Below, one piece after another: positions 34,831-45,479 of a DNA stretch of 64,000 nucleotides (position 1 is its first letter; the number at the start of each line of letters is the position of its first letter). The stretch is from contig OY282609.1 in NCBI GenBank assembly GCA_958298945.1, forward strand, positions 59,120,220 to 59,184,219, written 5' to 3'. Source of the DNA: Atherix ibis. Its lineage: Eukaryota; Arthropoda; Insecta; Diptera; Athericidae. The notes below the pieces were generated by a model. The model had not been told where the DNA came from. It made no database searches and saw only the letters and a program-made list of their open reading frames with translations. Position numbers and translations under genes: made by a program.

Positions 34831-36495
34831 TTAATTATAACTAATATATAAATCTGGATGTTACTATGTTGCAATTTTAGATATCTGTTAAAAAATTTAA
34901 AAAAAATTGTAAACGCAGAAAACATATTCAAAAATAGTTTTTAAAGCTTTAAAAGAAATATGGAACAAAAATGATCTTAAAATAGACCGTCTTATTTATG
35001 TGTATATTGTATAAACGCACACAAAAAGTATCCTTTCCAAAAATACGGTAACAACGAATAAACGAAATTCATCTCCATGGCACTCGTACATTTATTACAA
35101 AATTCTTAAGCACGGGAAATTTTTATGTACCTTCTTTTATTACTCCCCCGTGTTCAAGGATAATAATTATTATGATTATTACCAATTATATTCTTACTAT
35201 TCAGCAAAATCAAGTCTTTATATAATAAAATTCCTTAATTTAAATATAATTAAAAATTATTTTTTTATATAATAGTACCTTATGACTCTACCTTCTATGT
35301 ATATAAAAACGCTGAAAATTCAAGAAGAATTCAATATCCTTTAAGGTGTAATAACACAAATAATATTCCACAAAAAAAAATTTATAACTGACTTTGTTCT
35401 ATTGTTGGGATATTATTAATAATATTATAATTATTATTACTGATTTTGAATTTTTCTGGAAAATAAGGAAAAAGGATAAAAAAATGAAAATATTTAACCA
35501 GAAACAATGTAAATTTCTGAAAAAAAACGCTAACAATTTTTTTCTGTATCGGAGAGAGAGAGAGTTTATTGTAACATAAAAGTTTCATGAATTATTGAAC
35601 TAAGAAGGACATTCTACGGTAATCATTTCTTCTTACCTCAAACCCTTTGGAAAGAATACCAAATAAATATAATTGTAAGTACTTACTTTATAGGTCAATG
35701 GGCAATAAATGGTAAAATACCTAGCGATGAACGAGTTTCATAAATTTCCTAATTAAAAAAGGATTATTCTGATACGTTAAATATGTTTATTTGTTGGTTA
35801 AAAAAGAAGGAATGGTTTTTTTTTACAATATAAGAAGGAAATTAACATAAAAATTATTGGCTATTGGAGAGAATATTTTTAGAAAAAAAAGAGAGCGAAT
35901 AATGTTTTTATTATTTGTTGTTGAAAATTTAAAATGACCAGGATTGATAGTATCGTAAAAATCTTGTATTAGATTTATCTGTTTTTTAAAAGGACTCTTT
36001 TTTTTCTATAAAATTCAAAGTTATTTCATAAAATTTATGTACAAATAAAAACATACAAGTACAGATGTGTACGAGTTATAAATTAATAAATGGATAACAT
36101 TTAATGCTATAGAAATAATATTCCAATTGGATAGAATTTTATCATAACGATTTATGTCAATAAAAATTGACATTTCATTAGAAAATTGGACTTAAAAGGA
36201 GGAAAACTAGTTTATGAATCTTGGCTTTTTAAATGTTTATGAAATATGATAAATTGAACATTTTGACCTAATTGTTTATTGGTATAGAAATTGTTGTCTT
36301 TTATACTGATGACAACGAAAAAAAAACACCAAACTAAATAAATAATAATAAATAGAAGTGAGCGAGATAAGCTCTCATTAAAAATAAGATCAGAAATTTT
36401 GCCAATTTTGTATAATTTTTGGATAAAATCCTTTAAGTTCTCTCCTCTCTAAGTACACGTACATATTTGAAAGTATTCGTTAAAAAAATATAATG
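34831..36495. other. AT-rich non-coding stretch
   Basis: Nothing recognised. Confidence 0.5.
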
Positions 36496-38500
36496 TAAAA
36501 TTTAGATTATTAAAAATTTAAAAAAAAAAATTATAAAAATATCGAAAGTCAATTTTTATGATTATTTGCTGTAAGTTCAAATTGGATCAATAATTTACGT
36601 ATTCGAATTGAAAATTATTCGTTATCTGTAAAACGGCTTGGTGTGTCGCCCTAAACCTTTAATTTCGGACTAGAACAGACTGGCGAGACTAGATTTTTTT
36701 TGTACCAGAAACTAGAAACTTAGCAGTTGAAAAACTCAGACGCATGACAAGCGCAAAAATGGTTCATCTTGAAATAGGCTTGGCACGTGGCTACACTTTC
36801 AAATTGGGAGTAGGTAAGAGTGAGGTCAGACCATATTTGTTTGCTAGTATTTACCCCACCAGCAATTAGAAAAATGCCTACTAGTAAATTCCAAAATTTA
36901 AAAAAAAAATAAAAATTATAAAAATATCGAAAGTCGATTTTTGTGATTATTTGCTGTAAGTTCAAATTGGATCAATAAATTACGTATTCGAATTGAAAAT
37001 TATTCGTTATCTGTAAAACGGCTTGGTGTGTTGCCTAAAACTAGATTTTTTCTTTGTACCTTAAACTAGAAAATTAGCAGTTGAAAAATTTAGACGCACG
37101 TGACACTTTCAATTTGGGACTAGGTAAGAGTGAGATCAGACCTTATTTATTTGCTACTATTGACCCCACCAGCAATTAAAAAGTCGCCTACTGGTAAATT
37201 CTAAAATTATAAAAAAAAATAAAAATTATAAAAATATCGAAAGTCGATTTTTGTGATTATTTGCTGTAAGTTCAAATTGGATCAATAATTTACGTATTCG
37301 AATTGAAAATTATTCGTTATCTGTAAAACGACTTGGTGTGTTGCCTAAAACTAGATTTTTTCTTTGTACCTTAAACTAGAAAATTAGCAGTTGAAAAATT
37401 TAGACGCACGTGAAGTGCAAAATTTTTTTATCTCGAAATAGGCTTGGCACGTGGCTACATTTTCAATTCGGGACTAGGTCAGAGTGAGGTCAGACCATAT
37501 TTGTTTGCTACAATTTACCCCACCAGCAATTAGAAAATTGCCTACTAGTAAATTCCAAAATTAAAAAAAAAAAAAATTATAAAAATATCGAAAATCGATT
37601 TTTGTGATTATTTACTGTAAGTTCAAATTGGATCAATAATTTACGTATTCGAATTGAAAATTATTCGTTATCTGTAAAACGGCTTGGTGTGTTGCCTAAA
37701 ACTAGATTTTTTCTTTGTACCTGAAACTAGAAAATTAGCAGTTGAAAAATTTAGACGCACGTGACACTTTTAATTTGGGACTAGGTCAGAGTGAGATCAG
37801 ACCTTATTTGTTTGCTACTATTGACCCCACCAGCAATTAAAAAATCGCCTACTGGTAAATTCTAAAATTAGAAAAAAAATAAAAATTATAAAAATGTTGA
37901 AAGTCGATATTTGTGATTATTTGCTGTAAGTTCAAATTGGATCAATAATTTACGTATTCGAATTGAAAATTATTCGTTATCTGTAAAACGACTTGGTGTG
38001 TAGCCTAAAACTAGATTTTTTCTTTGTACCTTAAACGAGAAAACTGGCAATTAAAAAATTTAGACGCATGTGAAGCGCAAAATTTTTTCATCTCGAAATA
38101 GGCTTGGCACGTGGCTACATTTTCAATTCGGGACTAGGTCAGAGTGAGGTCAGACCATATTTGTTTGCTACTATTTACCCCACCAGCAATTAGAAAATCG
38201 CCTACTAGTAAATTCCAAAAGTAAAAAAAAAAATAAAAATTATAAAAATATCGAAAGTCGATTTTTGTGATTATTTGCTGTAAGTTCAAATTGGATCAAT
38301 AAATTACGTATTCGAATTGAAAATTATTCGTTATCTGTAAAACGACTTGGTGTGTTGCCCTAAACCTTTAATTTCGGACTAGAACAGACTGGCAAGACTA
38401 GATTTTTTTTGCATCTGAAATTAGAAAATTAACATTTGAAAAATTCAGATGCACGCGAGGCACAAAATTTTTTCATCTTGAAAATTCCAAAATAAACTAA
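36496..38500. repeat. Satellite-like array with alternating ~310 and ~352 bp monomers
   Basis: The anchor TAAAAATATCGAAAGTCGAT recurs with its final part starting near 36541, 36926, 37236, 37587, 37896 and 38250, so steps are 385, 310, 351, 309 and 354. Long monomers carry an extra block with AAGTGCAAAATTTTTT, ATCTCGAAATAGGCTTGG and CACGTGGCTACA that short ones lack. The core 'gtaagttcaaattggatcaat' to 'ctgtaaaacg' is nearly identical in all six. The pattern is a dimeric higher-order unit of about 661 bp. Confidence 0.95.
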
Positions 38501-38504
38501 CTCG

Positions 38505-40385
38505 CTCCAGCACAAAATACACTAAGTGTTAAATTTTAAAACCTTTTTGAGATATCTTTAAAAGAGAATTTTTCCCTAATTTGTAAGTCTTTTTGCAATA
38601 TTTTTTTGGTCAAAATTTACAAAATGGATAAATTTGAAAAATAAAAGCTTTTTTGATGAGTTGACCCATAGAAAAAAACAGGAGTCATATTGTTAAATTC
38701 AAAGTAAAATGTTATCTCACAAAACATATGAATTAGAATGAATACTTTCGATCCAGCTATTAAAAAGAAAGTGGGATGAACTTTTACCAATTTTATTGGA
38801 AGAAACTATTAATGTGCCTCTAGCAAAAATGATTGAAAGAAAAGTCAAATATTCGCAATAAAAGACATTCTATAGAATCGATTAGATTGTGTTCTAAAAT
38901 TATATGATCATTATTCACATTGATTTTATGTGGGACATAATTTTTATAAATAGTAATAATCACAATATGAATTGACAATAATAATCGTGAAAAAATAGAA
39001 TAAGAATATTTTCTAAAAAACAGTAAAATAAAGAAAAGAATGTGTCTCAACATACCCTCTAGGAATAATGTCTCTTCCAAATATGGATGAACTTTGAATA
39101 AAGTTGGACTACTAATAAAGTAAACGATAAGTACGAAAGAAATATTACGAAGACAATCCTACTGTTTAGTTTTTATTCTCTACTAATAAAATCAGTTTTA
39201 GGATGTACGATATATTTTTATGATCAGTTTTTATAAATCATAATTCGAACTGTTAAGTAAATATGTATGATCGATAGTTGCAAAAGTGAGAATAAGGAAA
39301 AAATGTATGTAGTTGTAACCAAAAAAATGTTAAAATTATTTGAAAAAAAAGCAAAATTTCCCCCAATTTAAGACTATAATTCTCCTATAAAAAAGAACAC
39401 ATGTTTTTTAAATTAATTATTACATTAAGGCAAAAATACCAGCATATCCAAATGAAGTTGTAGCGAAGAAATCCTTTTTAAATGGAATTAAACTGAAGAT
39501 TTATTATTTATATTTAGATATAAACTAAACCCAAAAGTAGATGAATGGTTTTTTGTTAATATTAAAAATAAATGAAATGATTAAAAAATGATTTTGGTTT
39601 TGTTAATGGAAGACACTTCTTCTATCCCTTAGCAAATGTGGAGTATAGACTTAACAGAAACGTAACCACGATGACCACATTCCCATCGTTTATTATATAG
39701 AAATACGACTGTATTTATTTATCTACCGTCCAGAATACGAATCATCCAGCACTCTTCATTAAACCCATCCATCCATCCATCCATCAGGATGAACAACTGC
39801 TACTTTGGGTTAAAAACAATTTCCGAAACCGTACACATGGCCAAACATTATGTTTGTGCTTATTTTCCCCACATTATCCTTACTTTAGGAGTAAACCTAA
39901 AATAATACACAAAATTTCTATATGTAGTTGGAAATTCTATAATTCTCGATTATTTCCTGTAGCCAGCATACTCGTAGTTAATCTCAACAGTGGTACAGTT
40001 CGAATGGAAAGTTTATAATAATATTAATAAATAGTTGATAACGGGGAAGAGAACCAACATTATGTTAAGGACATTATAGTGCCTAAAAATAAATTTCAGA
40101 AAAATTTTGTTGGGCATCAAGCTGAGTGGCTTTTGTGAAGAAAAAATGCTGACTTAGTCGAATTCGAAATTGGCCCATTCATGTTCAATCGGTTGTAGAC
40201 GAGAAGTTTGGTTTTTTTTTGCAAAAAAAGGACTTTGCAATTGATTTTTATGTCAAAACGAAATGTACGAAATGTGGAAGGAAATGCTTTACACCAAATC
40301 CATGATTGTATAGAGGAATGAATGGCTGGCTAAGATGGGGATTTTAGGCCAAGGTCGACCCCAGTTGCTATTTGGTTAACTAACT
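38505..40385. other. AT-rich non-coding stretch with (CATC)n
   Basis: No gene recognised. It includes (CATC)5 at 39764-39785. Confidence 0.5.
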
Positions 40386-40388
40386 TAC

Positions 40389-40580
40389 TTTAAGCGGAAG
40401 CAACAAATCAATTAGTTTCATTACTTGTTGTCGACATGGTGCGTCCTCCCACTCACCACCGCACTTAATATTTTGATTGATATCAATTTGTGCTGCTCCT
40501 TGTTGCACACCAGAACAAATGGGACAACCGCTGTGACAAATGTCCTTACCAATGTTTTCTTTTTCTCTGCTCCACAAGTC
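40389..40580 (-). CDS. Possible host coding exon, Cys-rich, unidentified
   Basis: The minus strand has an open stretch that is less AT-rich than its surroundings. It encodes DICHSGCPICSGVQQGAA, then NIKCGGEWEDAPCRQQVMKL and IDLLLPLK, with five Cys in 36 residues. Right after LLLPLK comes AAA|GTAAGT (complement of 40383-40391), a consensus 5' splice site, and then a stop if unspliced. The upstream boundary is unclear: an in-frame TGA lies about 20 bases before the first convincing codon, and there is no good pyrimidine tract before the AG choices. I do not recognise the protein family. It could be a genuine exon of a gene whose other exons are far away, or a relic. Confidence 0.3.
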
Positions 40581-40589
40581 TAGTCACGA

Positions 40590-42245
40590 TGTTTTCAAGT
40601 TTAAAATTTAATTTGCTCTTGACAGTATTTTCTCACTGAATGTTTTCCCATCTTAAAAAATGTTATTTGTGATTTGTTATATGTTTAAATTTATTTTTAT
40701 GTATTGTAGATTGTTAAAATTACTTTTTATTAAAATATAGAAATTCCCCTTGTTTGCGGTGTGCCAAAAAAAAAGAATAAGGAAAATAATATGCAGACAA
40801 TTTTTTTTGAATTTAAGAAAACCCCAATATCTTTTGTTTGGCATAATTTTATAAAATATCTTTAATTCAAAATATTTATTTTAAAAAGAAATTCACTAAA
40901 AATTCTCTGTATCAAACCAACTTATCAACCCCCCCCCCCCCCCCCATAAAAATATCTACATTTTAGAAAATTTACATAATTTGGAGAAATTTTTATTGAT
41001 GTATAGAAAGTGAGGTTAGCTTTATTATTGAAAACGTCAAAATTTTCGAAATTTATAAATTGCATTTCCACCAAAAATTCATTAAAAAAAAATCTTTTTA
41101 AAAAAAATTACGATATTTTAAAAAATTAACTAAAAATTTACAGAGGTTTGGTGAAGTGCTCATTTTGATCCTCATAAAAAAATCAAGCCATTTTTTAAAA
41201 ATAAACACAATTTAGTAAAATTTTTATTGATTTACAAAATGGGACCGCCGTTTTTTTATTGTAAATGTCAAAAGTTTTGCTATTCAAAATATGCACCTTT
41301 CCTCAAAAATTCAACCACATAAAAACATTACGAATCTTTGGAGAATTCACTGCAAATTTACAGAGGTTTTTAATAATTTGTAGGCGTCAGGCTATCTTTT
41401 TCTTATGTAAAATTTTTTTGCAAATTTTTGCAATTTTTGATCTTCACAAAATCACTACCAAAAATTCAAAACTAAATCATCCTCTTTATTGGAAAGGATA
41501 CAAAAGCATTCAAAATTCTGACTCTCATAAAATATCACGAAATCTTAGAATATTCACAGAGGTTGGTAAAATTTTGATTAATTTTGAAGATTTTGAGAAA
41601 AGTTTTAAAATTTTAATTTTCGCTAAAAATTCGGTTTCACAAAAAAAAATGAAAACATTTGAAAAATTAACAAAGATTGGCGAAATTTAAGGTATGGATT
41701 ATAATGGTTCATCCAGCTAACCACAGGTAAGGAATATTAGGCATGGGTTATAATGCAGCTCCACCACCATGAGGCCATTAGGAAATCTATTAGTGTGTGG
41801 GTTAGATGAAATATGCCTGTGGTCAGCTGGATGGACCAGTAAGAGGTGGTTTGGTTCTGTAAACAGTTAGTTTTTTTTTTTTTAAATTTAAAAGAGTACT
41901 TGAAAAGGGTATTGTGTCTATCCCTCAATACTCTTTCATTAGAAGATGAGTGATAGTGAGTTGAACATCACAGAATGGGCAAAAAAGAAGAGGGTGATTC
42001 CCAAAAAGAAAATTATGTACAAGAACAGAATATCTTATCTAAATTCTAAGAAGTTTTTGTGCTTAAAATTATGGTAAGGTTGTCGTCGACCCATAATAGT
42101 TGTTGTTGTTGTTTGTTATTATATCAAGTAACATTACTACTGAAATGAATTATTCCAAGCACCACGACAGTAAAGACCATTTGACGACAAGGGAAACGGG
42201 ATAACAAAATCAAATTAGAATGGAGAGGAAAGTGATTTTTGAAAA
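40590..42245. repeat. AT-rich stretch with C17 tract and degenerate ~200-bp tandem repeat
   Basis: C17 lies at 40929-40945. From about 40960 to 41690 the phrases 'aaatttttattgat' and 'ttcac/ttta cagaggtt' recur (CAGAGG near 41141, 41361, 41557) with spacing about 220 and 196 bp, mixed with 'caaaaattca' pieces. Confidence 0.5.
41706..41837. repeat. Hairpin-forming inverted repeat, 22-bp arms
   Basis: 41706-41727 (GGTTCATCCAGCTAACCACAGG) pairs with 41816-41837 with two mismatches, and 88 bp lie between. It could be a tiny MITE-like element, but no target duplication is clear. Confidence 0.85.
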
Positions 42246-42251
42246 TATTTC

Positions 42252-42326
42252 AGTGGGATTCGAAACCCACGACCGCTTGGATGGTACTCTAGTAGGCTAA
42301 CGACAGTCCTACCGGCGGGTCGGTCC
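42252..42326 (-). repeat. Possible tRNA-derived SINE fragment
   Basis: The minus strand reads GTTAGCCTACTAGAG then, about 20 bp on, GTGGGTTTCGAATCCCAC. This resembles a pol III A box and a B box (GGTTCGAATCC with one extra T), and the latter forms a T-arm-like hairpin. No acceptor stem can be closed, so it is not a tRNA gene. Confidence 0.35.
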
Positions 42327-42445
42327 AAAGAGTTTTTCGAAATTCAAAATGTTGATTTTTTACCAAAAATTCAGCACAGAATTTATTTCTTATAAATTGA
42401 CGCAAAGAAAATTATTGATTTTTTTAATAATTTGCTCTGTTGTAA

Positions 42446-43015
42446 TCTATATATATAAAAATGAATGTCCGTTTTTGTGTGAGGCTTATAGACTCGAAAA
42501 CTATGCATAAAATCATACTGAACCATTATACCAATTTGTTCATTGTGTCTTGAGAATGGTTTCTATATAGTTCCGACACTCCTCCGGTAGGTGGTGGTAG
42601 CTGTAAATGCCAATTTTCAAACAAATTAGATGTATTCAATTGGGGAAAGTTTCCTACTGTGCAGTAGTTGCAGCCGTCATCATCTACTGTACCTCGAAGA
42701 AACGAGTAGATTGTCGCAGTAGTTGCGCATACTATTTAGGGTGGGGAAATTTTAGTTCCCGAACTGGAAATAGATGGCTTAGCGGGTTCGTTGGTTATGT
42801 TGAAGTGTCAAATTTTTGTTTTTATTGTTTATGTTTGCGTAAAATCAGTTTTTATTGTTTATGTGTGAATAAACTCAGGATTGTTGTTGACTATTTTGAG
42901 GTTATATTTTACTACTGTCAGTAAATGTTCCATTTTATTAAGAATAAAATAAGGAGAATTAATTAAAAAAAATTAATAAAAATAAGGCCGAGAAACGCCG
43001 GGCAACGGATAGCTA
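42446..43015 (+). mobile_element. Short non-autonomous Helitron-like element
   Basis: The left end TCTATATATATAAAAATGAA then TGTCCGTTT and 'atagactcgaaaactat' is the hallmark 5' end of many insect Helitrons. The right end GGCCGAGAAACGCCGGGCAA then CGGATAGCTA corresponds to their GC-rich 3' hairpin region plus CTAG-like terminus, somewhat decayed. The left flanking base is A and the next base on the right is T, as expected for insertion between A and T. The 570 bp between hold no rolling-circle replicase or helicase. A direct repeat 'ttttattgtttatg' occurs near 42818 and 42848. Confidence 0.7.
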
Positions 43016-43600
43016 TTTCTTAATAAAGTTGCAATGATAACCAGGATGGAAGAGAAAAAAGGTTCTATCACCAAAATATGGCTACAGACATAAATTAAAA
43101 AACACAATTTGTTGAATTATTATAAATCCACGCAATAGTTTCTATACTGACTGTAAAGCTTCATTTCTGTTGAAAAATCAAACAAAATCATCATCTCTAA
43201 TTGAAAAATACAAAGACTTTAAAAATTTGTGAACATAAGAATTAATTGCTATATTGACAAAAAATAATAAAAAAAATTATTTATTCCCTATAAATAAGGT
43301 ATTTTTTAAAAGTAAAATCAAATAGAAAAAATCAAAAATGATAGGAATTAAAGTATCAGAAATTAAAAACCGACAACAAAGGCATTTTCTTCTTACAATT
43401 TCCAGAAAGCAATAATTCCTTCGTAAAATTAACTGAAAATTGCCATTTTGAAAAATGGAATTTTTTTTAAGGTATTCAGGGTACTAGGGAATCTATTTAA
43501 TTCCATCTTTTCATCCCCCAAAAAAGTTTTTTTTTTATCTGCAACTACAATTGTTTTGTAACAAGCAGATTTACATAACATTTTTATTAACAATCTTGTG
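43016..43600. other. AT-rich non-coding stretch
   Basis: Nothing recognised. Confidence 0.5.
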
Positions 43601-44960
43601 CATCATGAAGTGGGAGTAAATACCCCATCGCCGTTTCTCCAACTAACGGAAGTTAGTTTCGTCTAAAAAATCTCTAGGCCAATGTCTCTTAGGTCTCCGA
43701 TGAGTGTTTCTGGGGAAGACAGTATAGGACAATCCTCTCACAAGTGGATTATGATGATAGGATAAACGGGACCGAAATTTTTGTTAATGGGAAAAGCACA
43801 GGTCCTGAACAAAGGGAACATTTAGATCACGACAAATGGGGCATCAACAATTTTACGGAGGATCTTGGATTGTAAAGCCTGGACGCGATAGGAATTGGAA
43901 CGTTTCGTTGAACCCCAAAGTTCAATTCCATATGTCCAAATAGGTTTCATTAAAAGTTCACTTTTGATTGTTAGTTTCCAGCTTCAACTCTTTTTTGAAA
44001 TATTATATAAAATGGGACCAAGAAAACTACCTTGTGGAACTCCGGCTAGAATAGGATATCCTTCCGAGGATTCTGAGTTAATTGCAACTTGGAAATGACG
44101 TTGGGAGAGATATGAAGTTATGATAAGGTAGTATGTTGCAGGAAGAAAGCTCTCGAGTCCTCTGAAGTCCAGGATGCCACACATGATCAAAAGCTTAGGA
44201 GATATCTAAAAATAACTCCTGGGAAATACTGTTTCCTTTCAAGAGAGCGATGGCATTGCTGGATAGCGGAGTGTTCAGATCGGAAGCCAAATTGGTGACC
44301 AAGAATATTTTTTTCATTAACTAGGACTGGGTAGAGTCGTTTTAATAGGAGTTTTTCAAATACAATATCTTACCAATAATTGGTAAAAGGCTGATAGGTC
44401 TATAGTAGGAAGGAGAATTAATGGGTTTTTTTTGGTTTAAGAATCATTTAGAGTAAAGGAAAATAGGTTGTGCGCAGGTTACCATTGAAAATGTATGTAA
44501 TTAAAACTAAAGCTTTTCGGGAAATTTGCTTCAGAATAGAAGCTGTTAAATAGATCATCGCCAAGAGCTTTTTTATTGGGAAGGCGCAGAATAGTAGATT
44601 TAATTTCCGAGGACTTAAAATTTTTGCAAGGAAGACTCATAGGCACTGGGAACATTAGTTCTTCGATGATATTGTTAGTATGCGATTTATCTTCTACAAT
44701 ATATCATTATGTGGAGCAAAAGTATTTACCAAATGTTTAGCAAATACTTGGGCTTTTTCGTTGTCTGTTTTTGCCCAATTACCGTCATTTTGTTGCAGTG
44801 GGTGTGATGTTTTTTTGTACTAGAGTATTCGTCAAGTGACTTCCCATAAAAAAATATTGTCACTAAGCGATTTTGTGTAAATTTCATGCCGTTCATTATA
44901 GTGCTTTCTAATTTCCATATTCAGTTCACGCTATAGTCCAAAAATGTTGAATTTTTGTCT
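43600..44960 (-). pseudogene. Jockey-like LINE relic, RT without its YADD segment
   Basis: Minus-strand landmarks in order from the right. KTDNEKAQVFAKHLVNTFAPH (about 44705-44770) is the linker upstream of RT. Then come LPNKKALGDDLF (about 44545-44585), a broken FGLRSEHSAIQQCHR (about 44240-44300), LITSYLSQRHFQVAINSES (about 44070-44130), and AGVPQGSFLGPILYNIS (about 43995-44045). An internal deletion then jumps straight to LTIKSELLMKPIWTYGIELW (about 43925-43985), followed by LQSKILRKIVDAPF (about 43855-43900). The YADD active site and the region after it are absent. Many stops. Same general family as 33270-34830 but opposite strand. Confidence 0.88.
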
Positions 44961-45019
44961 TCAGTAATTGAAAAGGTGGATATACCAAAAATCGTTAATA
45001 CAAGGTAATTCATTTCATG

Positions 45020-45470
45020 GTTCCGAAAGTAGAGTCCTATCTAATGACAGGTGTCAAATATACATGCAATTAAAGGTGACGTTTGTTAAACAATCCATAA
45101 TAATAAAAATAATTTATTATGGATTTTTGAACTACCAAACAAAAAAGTATTAAAAATGTAAAAGCTTTCTTCAAAATTTCTGTTCCTACTGTATATGTCA
45201 CTATAAAAACTCACAAGTGACTGCGGTAATATGACATTGTATCTTTGAAAATTAACTTTTTGATGTGCATTTTGTTCTGAAGTTGTTATTTGTCTGTATT
45301 TCTTCGAAAATGAAGAAGGGAAGACAGTTACCGTCAATTCCAAGCACTATAACCGACTTTTTTGTAATTCGATAACTAGATGGATGCCCGAAACTCATCG
45401 AAAATTACCTCAAAAGGATCAAATCCTGCCAGAAATTTCATGGAGGGCATTTCAACGATATTATATTTCC
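45020..45470 (+). pseudogene. D,D41D mariner relic, second copy of the 2.7-kb type
   Basis: The leader at 45020-45095 aligns with 2690-2765 (AATGACAGGTGTCAAATATA here, TTTGACAGCTGTCAAACTTA there). 'acaagtgactgcggtaatatgacattgtat' aligns with the 2918-2945 region. One frame reads FFENEEGKTVTVNSKHYNRLF (about 45300-45362), the usual segment before the second Asp. Another reads KLIENYLKRIKSCQKFHGGH and FNDIIF (about 45393-45470), the C-terminus. The region with the last two catalytic Asp is deleted. No ends were found. Confidence 0.75.
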
Positions 45471-45479
45471 TATCTTATG

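Noticed and set aside
42252..42326. tRNA gene
   Set aside because: B-box and T-arm-like hairpin present, but no acceptor stem or anticodon arm can be closed.
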